A stretch of DNA of 64,000 bases from Nostoc linckia NIES-25 (GCF_002368035.1 NZ_AP018222.1:4271534-4335533), one strand, 5' to 3'; positions 24,088 to 33,341 are shown, counted from the stretch's first letter. Program-made: numbers and translations. The notes: generated by a model from the sequence alone, not told the origin.

Positions 24088-26952
24088 ATGTCTTACGAAC
24101 CCCTGCACCACAAGTATCGCCCCAAGAGTTTTGCTCAACTGGTAGGGCAAGAGGCGATCGCCACTACCCTCACTAATGCGATCGGTACATCCAAAATCGC
24201 CCCCGCCTATTTATTCACCGGGCCTAGAGGTACGGGGAAAACTTCTAGTGCCCGAATTCTGGCTAAATCTCTTAATTGTCTCAAAAGTGACAAGCCCACC
24301 GCCGACCCCTGCGGTGTCTGTAATGTTTGTCAGGGAATCACCAAAGGCTATTCGTTAGATGTAATTGAAATTGACGCAGCAAGCAATACTGGTGTCGATA
24401 ATATCCGCGAGTTGATTGAAAAAGCTCAGTTTGCTCCTGTGGAGTGTCGCTATAAGGTTTATGTGATTGATGAATGCTTAACCGGAGATTCTCTGGTCTT
24501 GACTGATGAGGGACTTCACAGAATTGACGATCCCAAAATTAAAGGCAAGAAGGTTCTGAGTTACAACGACTCATTAGGTAAGTGGGAATTTAAGAAAGTT
24601 GTCAGGTGGTTAGACCAAGGAGAACGGCAAACCCTGGTTATCAAGACAACTAATCGAGAAATTAGATGTACGGGTAATCATTTAATCAGGACAAACCAGG
24701 GATGGATACCAGCGAAGGACGTAAAAGAAGGAGTGAAGATACTATCCCCTGTGAATGTGGATGTGGCATCCTCATTTAGGTCTGATGTGAATTATCCAAA
24801 TCAACCAAATATCAAGGATGGTCCGCCCTGTAGAGACGTTGCAGTGCAACGTCTCTACAAGGATAAATCAAGGGTTTTAGTGCCTAATCCACATAATGCG
24901 TCATTTATAAATTTGGTATCGATGGACGCACCCGGAGATTTGTTCGGGGACACTAGTTTAAAGGCAATACATTTGGCCAAAAATCATACGACCTATAATC
25001 TCTGGCAGACCTTAAACAATATTCCATCCGCTCAATGGATTACAAGTTTGGAAACAGTCGAATCTGTTCACCTGGCTGGGGTTGAGGGAGTTTACGACAT
25101 TGAAGTAGCAGATAATCATAACTTTGTGGCAAATGGTCTTTTAGTGCATAATTGCCATATGCTCAGTAATCAGGCATTCAACGCATTATTAAAAACACTA
25201 GAAGAACCGCCAAAGCACGTAGTTTTTGTATTGGCAACAACAGACCCGCAACGGGTGTTACCGACAATTATTTCACGTTGTCAGCGGTTTGATTTTAGAC
25301 GTATTCAGCTAGAGGCGATGGTTAAGCATTTAAGTGCGATCGCCTCTAAAGAAAACATTAGTATTTCACCGGATGCTGTAACTTTGGTAGCCCAACTTTC
25401 TCAGGGGGGTTTACGGGATGCCGAAAGTTTGTTAGATCAATTGGCTTTATTAACGGGTGAAGTGACGCCTGATAAAGTTTGGGATTTGGTAGGGACGGTA
25501 AGCGAACAAGACTTATTAAAGCTTTTAAATGCGATCGCTCAAGACAAACCAGAAGCAGTTCTTGATTTTACTCACAGTATTTTAGATCGCGGTCGAGAAC
25601 CGCTGACTATTCTGCAAAATCTCGCTGCTTTTTACCGCGATTTACTGATTGCGAAAACAGCACCCAATCGCCACGATTTAGTTGCTTGTACTCCGCAAAC
25701 TTGGAAAGCATTGGTTGAGTTTGCCCAAAACTGGCACACGAGCATGATTTTGGCAGGACAAGAACACCTACGAACAGCTGAAGTACAAATCAAAAACAGC
25801 ACCCAGCCGCGTTTGTGGTTGGAGGTAACAATATTAGGACTGTTACCCAGCGCAACTAATATTCAGCCACAAGCCCCAAGTCTAGCGCAGCAAGTTAATA
25901 CACCTGTTGTATCTCCAAAGTATCCTCCAGCAGTTGCCCAAAATCATTCAGTCTCTTCCGTACCTTTAACTAATGGGCAAACAAATCGCAATTCTGGGAA
26001 CCATCATCAAGCAGCTGCCTCAAATCACACTGTGACATCATCTACTCCAGATGATGGGCAAACAGATCGCAATTCTGGGAACCATCATCAAGCAGCTGCT
26101 CCGAATCACTCCGTGACATCATCTACTTCAGATGATGGGCAAACAGATCGCAATTCTGGGAACCATCATCAATCAGCTGCCCCGAATCACACCGTGACAT
26201 CATCTACCCCAGATGATAGGCAAACAAACCACAATTCTGTTAATAACTCGGTTTCATTACCAACCCCAGAACCTGTAACCTCTGAGAAAAGGGAACCAGC
26301 TACCTCAGAAGTTGTTGAAACGCCGCAATACGACTTAACTCAAGTTTGGCAGCAGGTACTCGCTAACTTCCAACCAATCTCAAGGCGAGAACTGCTACGT
26401 CAAATGTGTCAACTCATCGAATTCGATGGTACAGTGGCTCATATTGCCATTAAACAGGCATGGTATGAAAAAGTTAAATCCGATCTACCTGTAATTGTCA
26501 CAGCTTTCCAGCAGACTTTCCAACGTGAAGTTAAGGTACATCTGGAAAAAGGAACTTCATTAAACTCTACCTCAGCCAAAAAAACTCCTGTACGGCAAGA
26601 TTCTACTCGCCCTCAGCAACCACCTACTCCCATTTCTAATGGGCAAATTCCGCCTCCAGCATCAGTACCACAGCCAGCTAGTCTACAACCAGCACAAACA
26701 CCACCAGTAAAAACCGAGTCAGTATCCAGAAACGGCAATGGCGTGAATGGAAATGGTGTAAAACCTTTGCCTCCACCACCAACCCAAGCACCCCCACCTA
26801 ATTGGGAACCGGATGAGGTGGCGATCGCAGCTCAACGTTTAGCAGAATTTTTCAACGGTCAAATTATCCGCTTCGCAGATGATTCAACAGAATTTTCTGA
26901 TTCAATTGCTACACCTGAATGGGTAGAAGAATCAGAAGTTGATGATGATTGA
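24088..26952 (+). CDS. dnaX: DNA polymerase III subunits gamma/tau, interrupted by an intein
   Basis: Clamp-loader ATPase. Residues 1-129 contain Walker A G-P-R-G-T-G-K-T (44-51) and zinc cysteines (C64, C75, C78, C81). The frame then enters a 226-residue intein (130-355), directly after V-Y-V-I-D-E of the Walker B box, and resumes with C-H-M-L-S-N-Q-A-F, giving the D-E-C-H box after splicing. The sensor-1 region L-A-T-T-D-P and arginine finger S-R-C-Q-R-F follow. The C-terminal third is a Pro/Gln-rich tau-like region with three tandem 27-residue repeats, and a conserved tail domain (D-L-T-Q-V-W-Q-Q-V-L). Without the intein the host protein is about 728 residues. The start ATG precedes the typical Y-E-P-L-H-H-K-Y-R-P. 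Confidence 0.95.
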   Translation: MSYEPLHHKYRPKSFAQLVGQEAIATTLTNAIGTSKIAPAYLFTGPRGTGKTSSARILAKSLNCLKSDKPTADPCGVCNVCQGITKGYSLDVIEIDAASNTGVDNIRELIEKAQFAPVECRYKVYVIDECLTGDSLVLTDEGLHRIDDPKIKGKKVLSYNDSLGKWEFKKVVRWLDQGERQTLVIKTTNREIRCTGNHLIRTNQGWIPAKDVKEGVKILSPVNVDVASSFRSDVNYPNQPNIKDGPPCRDVAVQRLYKDKSRVLVPNPHNASFINLVSMDAPGDLFGDTSLKAIHLAKNHTTYNLWQTLNNIPSAQWITSLETVESVHLAGVEGVYDIEVADNHNFVANGLLVHNCHMLSNQAFNALLKTLEEPPKHVVFVLATTDPQRVLPTIISRCQRFDFRRIQLEAMVKHLSAIASKENISISPDAVTLVAQLSQGGLRDAESLLDQLALLTGEVTPDKVWDLVGTVSEQDLLKLLNAIAQDKPEAVLDFTHSILDRGREPLTILQNLAAFYRDLLIAKTAPNRHDLVACTPQTWKALVEFAQNWHTSMILAGQEHLRTAEVQIKNSTQPRLWLEVTILGLLPSATNIQPQAPSLAQQVNTPVVSPKYPPAVAQNHSVSSVPLTNGQTNRNSGNHHQAAASNHTVTSSTPDDGQTDRNSGNHHQAAAPNHSVTSSTSDDGQTDRNSGNHHQSAAPNHTVTSSTPDDRQTNHNSVNNSVSLPTPEPVTSEKREPATSEVVETPQYDLTQVWQQVLANFQPISRRELLRQMCQLIEFDGTVAHIAIKQAWYEKVKSDLPVIVTAFQQTFQREVKVHLEKGTSLNSTSAKKTPVRQDSTRPQQPPTPISNGQIPPPASVPQPASLQPAQTPPVKTESVSRNGNGVNGNGVKPLPPPPTQAPPPNWEPDEVAIAAQRLAEFFNGQIIRFADDSTEFSDSIATPEWVEESEVDDD
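24475..25152 (+). mobile_element. DnaX mini-intein (226 residues, no visible endonuclease)
   Basis: Block A is C-L-T-G-D-S-L-V-L-T with Cys1. Block B is T-G-N-H-L-I-R-T with the structural His. Block F is V-Y-D-I-E-V-A-D-N-H-N-F-V-A-N, and block G is L-L-V-H-N followed by the +1 Cys of the host. All residues needed for self-splicing are present. Intein residues about 95-190 hold no LAGLIDADG or HNH motif, so mobility has been lost. A 29-base genomic palindrome lies inside this middle part. Insertion in the Walker B box matches the site known for cyanobacterial DnaX inteins. Confidence 0.93.
24830..24858. repeat. TAGAGACG-family palindrome inside the intein
   Basis: Perfect palindrome with arm GTAGAGACGTTGCA, one central base, then the reverse complement. 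Read in frame it contributes R-D-V-A-V-Q-R-L-Y. A 27-base identical copy lies at 41354-41380 in non-coding DNA. Confidence 0.9.
25969..26229 (+). repeat. Three tandem 81-bp coding repeats in dnaX
   Basis: Three copies of an 81-base unit encoding 27 residues of the type N-S-G-N-H-H-Q-A-A-A-x-N-H-T-V-T-S-S-T-P-D-D. They lie in the flexible linker of the tau-like region, in frame, so copy number can vary without breaking the gene. Boundaries approximate. Confidence 0.75.
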
Positions 26953-27024
26953 AGGGGGCAGAAGGCAGGGGGCAGGAGGCAGGAGGTTACAGAGGGCAGT
27001 TTTCCTCCTACCTTCCTTAATAAA

Positions 27025-27059
27025 AAAATGCAAAATTATTTTTGGTAATTTTGCATTTT
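27025..27059. terminator. Bidirectional terminator hairpin between dnaX and a glycosyltransferase gene
   Basis: Perfect 14-bp stem AAAATGCAAAATTA/TAATTTTGCATTTT with a 7-base loop; T runs on both strands. Placed between two convergent genes. Confidence 0.75.
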
Positions 27060-27090
27060 AAATTTTGAATTTTAAATTCCCTGTTAGGGG

Positions 27091-28518
27091 CTATTCTCCA
27101 GTCCCAGTATGTAAGGTTTTCACCCATTTCAGCCGCTTTGGTCTGATGGACATGCGGGCGGTTGTACTACTCATTACTACTAGCCAATGCAACATGTATA
27201 AACTGCCGCGTATAGTCTGTAGTAGTAAGGTAAAATACGTAGAAAATGAGAATTCCCGCTCTTGACGTATCCGCCTCAAACCTGTAAACATCCCCACCAT
27301 CGACATGCTGACGGACAAGGTTGTGATGGGGCTTAATATTGGTGGACGATGACGAGCGATCGCCATTAATAAATCTGGTACTGCTGCTGTGGGCAAAATA
27401 TACATAATCAGCATAAACATCAGCAAATCCCAGCTTTTGCGGGTTCCCATCCGATTTTTGAGAATTAAATCCCAATAATCCAAGTAACGCTGATATCCGC
27501 CTTCTGCCCAACGGTTACGCTGATGCCAGAGTGCAACTGCTTTTGTCACTCCTTCTTCTTGCACTGCTGGATGGAAAACACACTCAATATCCCATTTTTC
27601 CAAATGTAAGCGGATTGTTAAATCCAAGTCATCGGTGATGGTTTCTTCATTCCAGCCACCGCAGCTTAAGAGGGCTGAACGCCTAACAAATTGACCATTG
27701 CCGCGCAGTTCGCCAATTCCACCAAGGGCTGTCCGCTGTTGCTGAAACCAAGTATCAAGGGCCATTTCGGCCATTTGACCCTTAGTCCAAAAATTTTCTT
27801 TGGCGTTGGCGATCGCTTTTCGCACTTGCACCGCCCCGACATTTTCTCTTTGGAATAAAGGTATTACTTGTGATAATAAATCTGGTGTTACTTGGGCATC
27901 AGCATCAAATACTGCGATGATTTCGCCCTTTGTCAGAGGTAGTACTTGATTCAACGCCCCCGACTTCCCGCCACCAGCATCTGCTGAGCGCGTGAGTACT
28001 CTTAATTTGTCATATTTATGTTGTAGTTCTGCTAATAAATGGGGCGTATTATCAGTGCTGCGATCGTCAATTATCCATACTTCGTATTTGCCATCTGGAT
28101 AGTCCAGATTACAAAGATTTTCGGCTAATTTACCAATTACTGCTTCCTCATTTTTCGCAGCCACTAAAACAGATACATAGGGATAATCTCCCTGCATTTC
28201 TTTTGGCGAGCGACGAGGTTTAGTAAACACTACCACCAAAGCATGAAGACCTAAAACGGCGGTCAATCCTAATATGAATATAGATGCCCAAGAAACTAAA
28301 TGCAGAGCGATCGTTCCACTCCAGACGATAGTCAAGACCAGAGCTGCTTTACGTCTACGACCTTGAAACCGGGATGGTAGAGACACTGATTCTGTCTCTA
28401 ACACAGACTCCTCATCTACTGAGAGGTCAGACAATAAGGAGTTGAGTGGATCGAGCTCTTGATAAGAATCTTTCTCGGGCCAGGAATTCGCTGGCATAGG
28501 TTGTGTTGCTTGATTCAA
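27091..28518 (-). CDS. Membrane glycosyltransferase, family 2
   Basis: 475 residues. Two membrane helices (about 57-97) precede a GT2 catalytic domain (about 112-340) with D-D-R-S-T-D, the metal-binding D-A-D-A, an acceptor motif D-D-L-D-L and Q-R-N-R-W, the Q-x-x-R-W signature of processive (cellulose synthase/hyaluronan synthase-like) enzymes. Three or so further helices follow (about 350-450). It probably polymerises or transfers sugar at the inner membrane for a glucan or glycolipid. No neighbouring polysaccharide genes; the product is unknown. Convergent with dnaX. Confidence 0.85.
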   Translation of the reverse strand: MNQATQPMPANSWPEKDSYQELDPLNSLLSDLSVDEESVLETESVSLPSRFQGRRRKAALVLTIVWSGTIALHLVSWASIFILGLTAVLGLHALVVVFTKPRRSPKEMQGDYPYVSVLVAAKNEEAVIGKLAENLCNLDYPDGKYEVWIIDDRSTDNTPHLLAELQHKYDKLRVLTRSADAGGGKSGALNQVLPLTKGEIIAVFDADAQVTPDLLSQVIPLFQRENVGAVQVRKAIANAKENFWTKGQMAEMALDTWFQQQRTALGGIGELRGNGQFVRRSALLSCGGWNEETITDDLDLTIRLHLEKWDIECVFHPAVQEEGVTKAVALWHQRNRWAEGGYQRYLDYWDLILKNRMGTRKSWDLLMFMLIMYILPTAAVPDLLMAIARHRPPILSPITTLSVSMSMVGMFTGLRRIRQEREFSFSTYFTLLLQTIRGSLYMLHWLVVMSSTTARMSIRPKRLKWVKTLHTGTGE

Positions 28519-29162
28519 AAACCACTATTTGCCTACAGTTAGTAATTTTACGGACAAATATCCCTAACTACTTTTCCCGATATTAATCGGAATGGGCAAA
28601 CTGTAATACCCGCCATCCCTTAGCGTAGAGCTTCTGGGACTACCATTTTTGTTATTGCCGCTGTGTTTAATTACCTTAGTATTAACCACATTTGCCTCTC
28701 TTTGACACAAACTTGATTCCTTTAATAGCCCCTTGGCCAGGAAGCTTGTAGAGTATGGAGTTTCACCAATGGAAACTCTAGTTTAGGCGAAGCGATCGCA
28801 AGGCAGCAGCACTTTATTCTCGGAAGAAACAGCAATAACAGCATCCACCACTTTAGAGCAGGGATTTTTTAGTGTATTGCCCCAACTTCGATAAAAGTTA
28901 ACGCAGCCTTATTGTAACCGAAATTTTAATATTTCTTAGCAGTAACTTCATTTATTGAGTATGGGGTATGGGGCATGGGGCATGGGAAGAGGACAAGGGG
29001 AAAGGGTTATTGTAAATTGTCTCCCCATCTCCCCATCTCCCCATCTTCCTCATCCCCCGATGCCCTCAACCCTATTACTTACTATGTGCCTTAGACACAT
29101 TTTTTGGGAATACTACTAAGAGCCTATCGCCAGTTGCCAACTCACTTGAGGAGTATTGAATA
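28519..29162. other. Intergenic region with tandem repeats and a small hairpin
   Basis: About 640 bases between divergent genes. It holds a small hairpin GAGTTTC/GAAACTC near 28759-28780, a HIP1 site, and a (CTCCCCAT)3 tract at 29021-29046. No gene recognised. Promoters of both flanking genes must lie here but cannot be assigned. Confidence 0.4.
29021..29046. repeat. (CTCCCCAT)3 tandem repeat
   Basis: Three copies of an 8-base unit in intergenic DNA, preceded by a purine-rich run. Confidence 0.75.
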
Positions 29163-29537
29163 ATGTCTATTGAGCAACTCCAACCAGCTACTCAACAACA
29201 AGCCAGTGTTTACTTACCTTATGTTCAGGGCGCTAAAAGGAATTTTTTACCTTTTGCCATTAGTCTTTATCAAAAAGGGGTTTTGGAGGGACACCGAAAA
29301 ATAGAAGCTAGCGAACATGTCCCTTTTGTAGCTTCCTGGAATGTTGCTACTCTACCTTCAGATTTAACCCGTTGTCGAGTACAGTTTGATGGCAATGCTG
29401 AACTGAGTTACGAAATTATGATGGCGAGTTTTGAGTTTATTAATTATTTAATTGAACTGATGGAAAACTACAAACGTTATCGTGCTACCGATTTTCCACA
29501 GGCGTTTTACCGCAAGCTCCTACGCATAGATGAGTGA
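29163..29537 (+). CDS. Conserved cyanobacterial small protein, possibly EbsA-like
   Basis: 124 residues, soluble, no membrane segment. It has a dense conserved core: S-V-Y-L-P-Y-V-Q-G-A-K-R, P-F-V-A-S-W-N-V-A-T-L-P-S-D-L-T-R, F-D-G-N-A-E-L-S-Y-E and A-F-Y-R-K-L-L-R. The pattern is what I remember of EbsA, a cytosolic cyanobacterial protein tied to the type IV pilus assembly complex and biofilm suppression; I cannot verify this here. The ATG has a good GAGGAG Shine-Dalgarno 9 bases upstream. No pilus genes are adjacent. Confidence 0.6.
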   Translation: MSIEQLQPATQQQASVYLPYVQGAKRNFLPFAISLYQKGVLEGHRKIEASEHVPFVASWNVATLPSDLTRCRVQFDGNAELSYEIMMASFEFINYLIELMENYKRYRATDFPQAFYRKLLRIDE

Positions 29538-29790
29538 CGGAATTCTGAATTCAAAATTGAGATGTCAGGTACTTTGATAACCAAACCTCAAAAGCACCAA
29601 GAAAATCAATAATTCATAACACGCTCAATTTTTCAACCCAAAGCTGCATATTTTGATTTCTAACTCTGAAATTATTCGAGTTAGAGTGTTCAAAACAAGA
29701 AAATTCCCGATGAATAAAAATCGGGAATCTAAACAAAAAGATATTAATTTTCTTCATCGCTATCAGCAAAATTTACTTGCTTAGAGCCTA

Positions 29791-29940
29791 TTTATAAAGT
29801 AAATATTAAGGTAGGGTGTGTTACGGCTGTGCAAGGATTTGAGAGTTTAAGAGAGTAAGAATTAGCCGCAGGGCACCATGTTTCTCGGTGCGTTAAGCGT
29901 TGCTATAAAGCACCCTACAATTTAAGGTTTACTTTATAAA
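29791..29940. mobile_element. 150-bp MITE-like element
   Basis: Perfect 13-base terminal inverted repeats, TTTATAAAGTAAA and TTTACTTTATAAA, with subterminal AGGGTG/CACCCT. Imperfect pairing continues outward a few bases into flanking TTAGAG/CTCTTA. There is no coding capacity. It is probably a non-autonomous derivative of an insertion sequence that is not in the window. Confidence 0.65.
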
Positions 29941-30076
29941 TCACCTCTTATTTAATTTTGTCTATTAGTTAACAATCTAATTTTACAGCGTTTTTCAAGT
30001 AAATGAAGTACATCGGTAGGAGCTTTACATCTGTCATTGGTGTAAACTTAAGCTAAAACTCTTGCCCCACAATCGT

Positions 30077-30152
30077 TTTACCCCACCCCCAACCCCTCCC
30101 CAAGGCATCGGGGAGGGGCGATTTTGGCTTTAGACAAAATCGGGGTGGGGTA
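30077..30152. repeat. GC-rich nested hairpin element
   Basis: Outer stem TTACCCCACCCC with GGGGTGGGGTAA, inner stem CCCCTCCCC/GGGGAGGGG and a third stem CGATTTTG/CAAAATCG. The first half resembles the element at 40540-40575 after the second ATPase gene. Confidence 0.65.
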
Positions 30153-30376
30153 ATGCGGATCGTGATATTGAATGAGTGAATTCAAAACTACGTCATGACA
30201 AACGTTTCACGTTAAGTTGACACCAATGTACAGCTGTAAAGCCCCTACCACGATCTGTACCTCACCAACTTGCAATCTGCTGTATCAAAATTTTTGTATT
30301 AAATCGCAGTAGTTTAATATTTACTGTATTATTAATCTTTGCTTGCAAATAACTTAGAATTTAATCACCTATAAAT

Positions 30377-32743
30377 TTATTTGTTTGATAAATCCAAAGG
30401 TAGAAATTCAATTTGTCCTGTATTGGGATTTTGTACTATTTTCACTAAATGAATATTATCCTGCTGGCGATCGCCATTTGGTTTAAAGGAAATTAAGCCT
30501 GTGGCGCCGCTTGCTTTAAAATTAGTTTCAGCAATCGCTTTTTGCAAATTTTCACGGCTAGATGATGGTATTTTTTCTAACGCTGCTAGCAATACACGAG
30601 TGGCATCGTAAGATAATGCAGTGTACCAAGTACCTGTTTTTTTCCAAGTTTTCTGCATTTTTTGAGGAAAATCTCGATTCAAATTACTTCTCGAATGCCA
30701 AGGTATAGCCACAACTGCACCTCCTTGGTTACCTACCAATGATTTGAGAAGCTTATTATTGTCTAGACTATCACCACCGACTACTAAATATTTGTTTTTT
30801 TTTGCATATTCAATTACCTGAAGTGCGGGATCGGAGGTTAGTCCATCGGTAGTTGGGAATAAAACAATTACATTTGCTTTCTGTTGTTTCACTTGATTTA
30901 GAGTAGATTCTACATTGTCATATAAAGGTAGCTCTACTACTACTTTTCCACCCAATTCAGAAATTCTACCTTTAATTTGCCCTTGCAGAGATTTACTATA
31001 ATTATTATTAGAATTAAAAAATATTGCCGCTTTGAGTTTATTCTCCTTTTTGAGGTAGTTAGCTAAAGTTTGAGCGATGACACGATTGCTAGGAACAACG
31101 CGAAAAAAACAATTAGGATGATTTGATTTACACGATGTAGATAAAGATTCTGATGTGGCTGTAGCAGAAACTAATAATAGATTGTGTTGTTGATACACTT
31201 TCAGCGCTACTAAAGTTGTGTCACTTCTAAAATGGCCGATAACAGCTAGAACATCGCGTTTATTTACTAAAATTTCTGCTAAGCTTTGGGCATCTTGTTC
31301 TTGATTAAGATCGCTAGCAATCAAAACTTTTAGCCCGATTCTTTGAGTTTTATATTTTTGATTAAATTCATTTTGTGCCTGTGCAACACCACGCAATATT
31401 TCTTTGCTGGAGTTGATGTTGTCATTGTTATTGCCTAGAGGAGCGACAACAGCGATAGTATAGGCATTAATTTTCTCAACTTCTAAACGGCTGTTATTAA
31501 GATAAATCAAAGTTTCGGGGTCGCGATCTTTTTGCCACGCCTTCTCTAACCAAGTAATTGCATCTCGATAATTTCCTGCTGCGATCGCCTTTACTCCTCG
31601 TTCTTTTTCCGTTACGATCGTGTTAATATTTGGTAACAGAATTTCTTCGCCACAACTGATACTATCTTCTAGAGGAAAACTCCTCAGCCAAATTTTTGAA
31701 CATCCGTTTACACCGTTGAAATACCAATAACTGCTAGGTAATCCAATTCCAAATAAAATAGCCGTACCAGCTACCCAAGAAGGAACGCGTGGTAAGCTAA
31801 TTGAATGATTTAAGCGCCGTAAAATGACTTGAGTATTTTCTGGACGATTTTTCCAGTATGGCTCCATCATTTCATCGAGCAAATCGAAAAGCGATCGCCA
31901 CCTCAATTTATCTAACCAGTTTCTCCAATTCTTGGAGTGAAATGAAACTCCATCGCGCCAAATTAACTTACCTGTTTGATGGTCTTCTTCCAGATTAAAT
32001 GGCGGCTTTCCAGTTAGTAAATGTACAAAAGTTCGTCCCAAAGCAAAAAAATCTGATTGCTTTACTACTGTGCCTTTCATTTGCTCTGGTGATGAGTAAC
32101 CCACTGTACCAACTATGGTATTTTCATTTTGTTGCTGCACATAAGTTTGAGCTAAATCGCGTACTGCTCCAAAGTCAATTAAAACAAGGTTTCCATCTGG
32201 TTTAACCATGATGTTGGCTGGTTTAATATCTCGATGAAAATACCCCTGCGCGTGAACTTGCTGTAAAATTTCTAGTATTTGTTTTAAATAAGCGATCGCT
32301 AGTTCTGGTGTGATGGGTTTATTATTGCGATTTTTCAACCATTGTTGTAAATTTAAACCCTCAATTTTTTCCATCACCAAGCAGTATAATGGCTCTGGGC
32401 AATTTGGAAAGTTCAATTCAAAATATCCATCTGGCTCAACGTGAGGAATTCCTGAATGATTTAAGCGAATTAAAACTTCAGCCTCCCGCTTAAATAAATT
32501 AACTATCTTAGATTTTTTATCTGAATCGCTAAATAAAGATAAATTCAAAACCTTGAGGACTTTTTTTGTCCCATTATCTTCAACTTCAAAAGTACGAGAA
32601 AAGCCTCCACTACCCAATATTTTAATTACTCGGTACCTGTTTTCTAGTAACAAGCTTGCCCCACAGTTACGACAAAAAATGTAACCGTTGGCATTCATTA
32701 AATCAGCAGGATTTGGACATTTAGGATTGAGACAATAACTCAT
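30377..32743 (-). CDS. Ser/Thr protein kinase fused to a zinc ribbon and a periplasmic-binding-type receptor domain
   Basis: 788 residues. An N-terminal zinc ribbon has C-x4-C and C-R-N-C (residues 4-26). The protein kinase domain (about 33-310) has G-S-G-G-F-S, catalytic H-R-D-I-K-P-A-N, D-F-G and G-Y-S-S-P-E-Q. One transmembrane helix follows (about 322-340). After a short linker (360-425) comes a type I periplasmic binding domain of the branched-chain amino-acid receptor class (about 430-785; begins I-A-V-V-A-P-L-G, with I-G-H-F-R-S-D near 495). The layout suggests an external ligand sensor controlling a cytoplasmic kinase. All catalytic residues appear intact. It is divergent from the MoaD-like gene. 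Confidence 0.9.
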   Translation of the reverse strand: MSYCLNPKCPNPADLMNANGYIFCRNCGASLLLENRYRVIKILGSGGFSRTFEVEDNGTKKVLKVLNLSLFSDSDKKSKIVNLFKREAEVLIRLNHSGIPHVEPDGYFELNFPNCPEPLYCLVMEKIEGLNLQQWLKNRNNKPITPELAIAYLKQILEILQQVHAQGYFHRDIKPANIMVKPDGNLVLIDFGAVRDLAQTYVQQQNENTIVGTVGYSSPEQMKGTVVKQSDFFALGRTFVHLLTGKPPFNLEEDHQTGKLIWRDGVSFHSKNWRNWLDKLRWRSLFDLLDEMMEPYWKNRPENTQVILRRLNHSISLPRVPSWVAGTAILFGIGLPSSYWYFNGVNGCSKIWLRSFPLEDSISCGEEILLPNINTIVTEKERGVKAIAAGNYRDAITWLEKAWQKDRDPETLIYLNNSRLEVEKINAYTIAVVAPLGNNNDNINSSKEILRGVAQAQNEFNQKYKTQRIGLKVLIASDLNQEQDAQSLAEILVNKRDVLAVIGHFRSDTTLVALKVYQQHNLLLVSATATSESLSTSCKSNHPNCFFRVVPSNRVIAQTLANYLKKENKLKAAIFFNSNNNYSKSLQGQIKGRISELGGKVVVELPLYDNVESTLNQVKQQKANVIVLFPTTDGLTSDPALQVIEYAKKNKYLVVGGDSLDNNKLLKSLVGNQGGAVVAIPWHSRSNLNRDFPQKMQKTWKKTGTWYTALSYDATRVLLAALEKIPSSSRENLQKAIAETNFKASGATGLISFKPNGDRQQDNIHLVKIVQNPNTGQIEFLPLDLSNK

Positions 32744-33016
32744 ATAGAAATCATATTTGACTTTTGAAATTATCTACATGGTGCGTAAAGCGCGATAGGC
32801 AAGTAGTAAGGAGTAGGGCTGGAGGCTTTTCAAGTTGAAGGCGAGTTTTTCAAAAATCAAATTACAGTCCTATAGAGCTAAGGGTATTACTTCAGTGTGG
32901 CAATGTTATTAGATGTTGATTTGTGCCCACCTGCTTAGTAATGTATAATAAATTTCAAAAATTTAGGGTGCTTGTCAAGCGTTAAAATATTTGCTGGCCT
33001 TGCCAAAGCATGTTGT

Positions 33017-33277
33017 ATGTCTAAATCTGCAATCACCGTTACCGTCAAATTGTTCGCCGCTTATCAAGAAGCTTTTCAGGTTTCAGAACTGATACTGGAA
33101 TTTCCCAATGGTACCCCGGTGAAAGTAGTATGCGATCGCCTCATAGCCGAACACCCCGAACTCTCCCAATGGCGCGATGTCACCCGCTTTGGGATTAATT
33201 TGATATTTGTCGAACCAGATACCCTCCTACAAGATGGCGATGAAGTTGTGTTAATTCCGCCAGTTAGCGGCGGCTAA
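33017..33277 (+). CDS. MoaD/ThiS-family sulfur carrier-like protein
   Basis: 86 residues with the ubiquitin-like fold pattern of MoaD/ThiS (V-K-L-F-A-A-Y-Q-E near the start, D-G-D-E-V near residue 74) and the functional C-terminal Gly-Gly (P-P-V-S-G-G). MoaD carries sulfur for molybdopterin; ThiS-like relatives serve thiamine or other thiolation routes. Neither moa nor thi genes are adjacent, so the pathway stays open, although MoaD is favoured by the C-terminal V-S-G-G. ATG 33017 chosen; a TTG 45 bases upstream would add a poorly conserved stretch. Confidence 0.85.
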   Translation: MSKSAITVTVKLFAAYQEAFQVSELILEFPNGTPVKVVCDRLIAEHPELSQWRDVTRFGINLIFVEPDTLLQDGDEVVLIPPVSGG

Positions 33278-33278
33278 A

Positions 33279-33321
33279 GGGGGATGGGGGGACAAGGGGA
33301 CAAAGGGACAAGGGGGACAAG
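33279..33321. repeat. (GGGACAA)n tandem repeat
   Basis: Slightly degenerate run of GGGACAA units between two convergent genes. Confidence 0.65.
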
Positions 33322-33341
33322 AAGAATAACTCCTAACTCTT

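Larger units (their letters stand above)
29538..30376. other. Repeat-rich intergenic region
   Basis: About 840 bases without a gene. It contains the 150-bp MITE-like element at 29791-29940 and a large GC-rich hairpin element at 30077-30152, both listed separately. The rest is AT-rich. Confidence 0.5.

Noticed and set aside
24475..25152. Group II intron or insertion sequence interrupting dnaX.
   Set aside because: The insert is in frame, begins with Cys and ends His-Asn before Cys, with intein blocks A, B, F and G; it is an intein.
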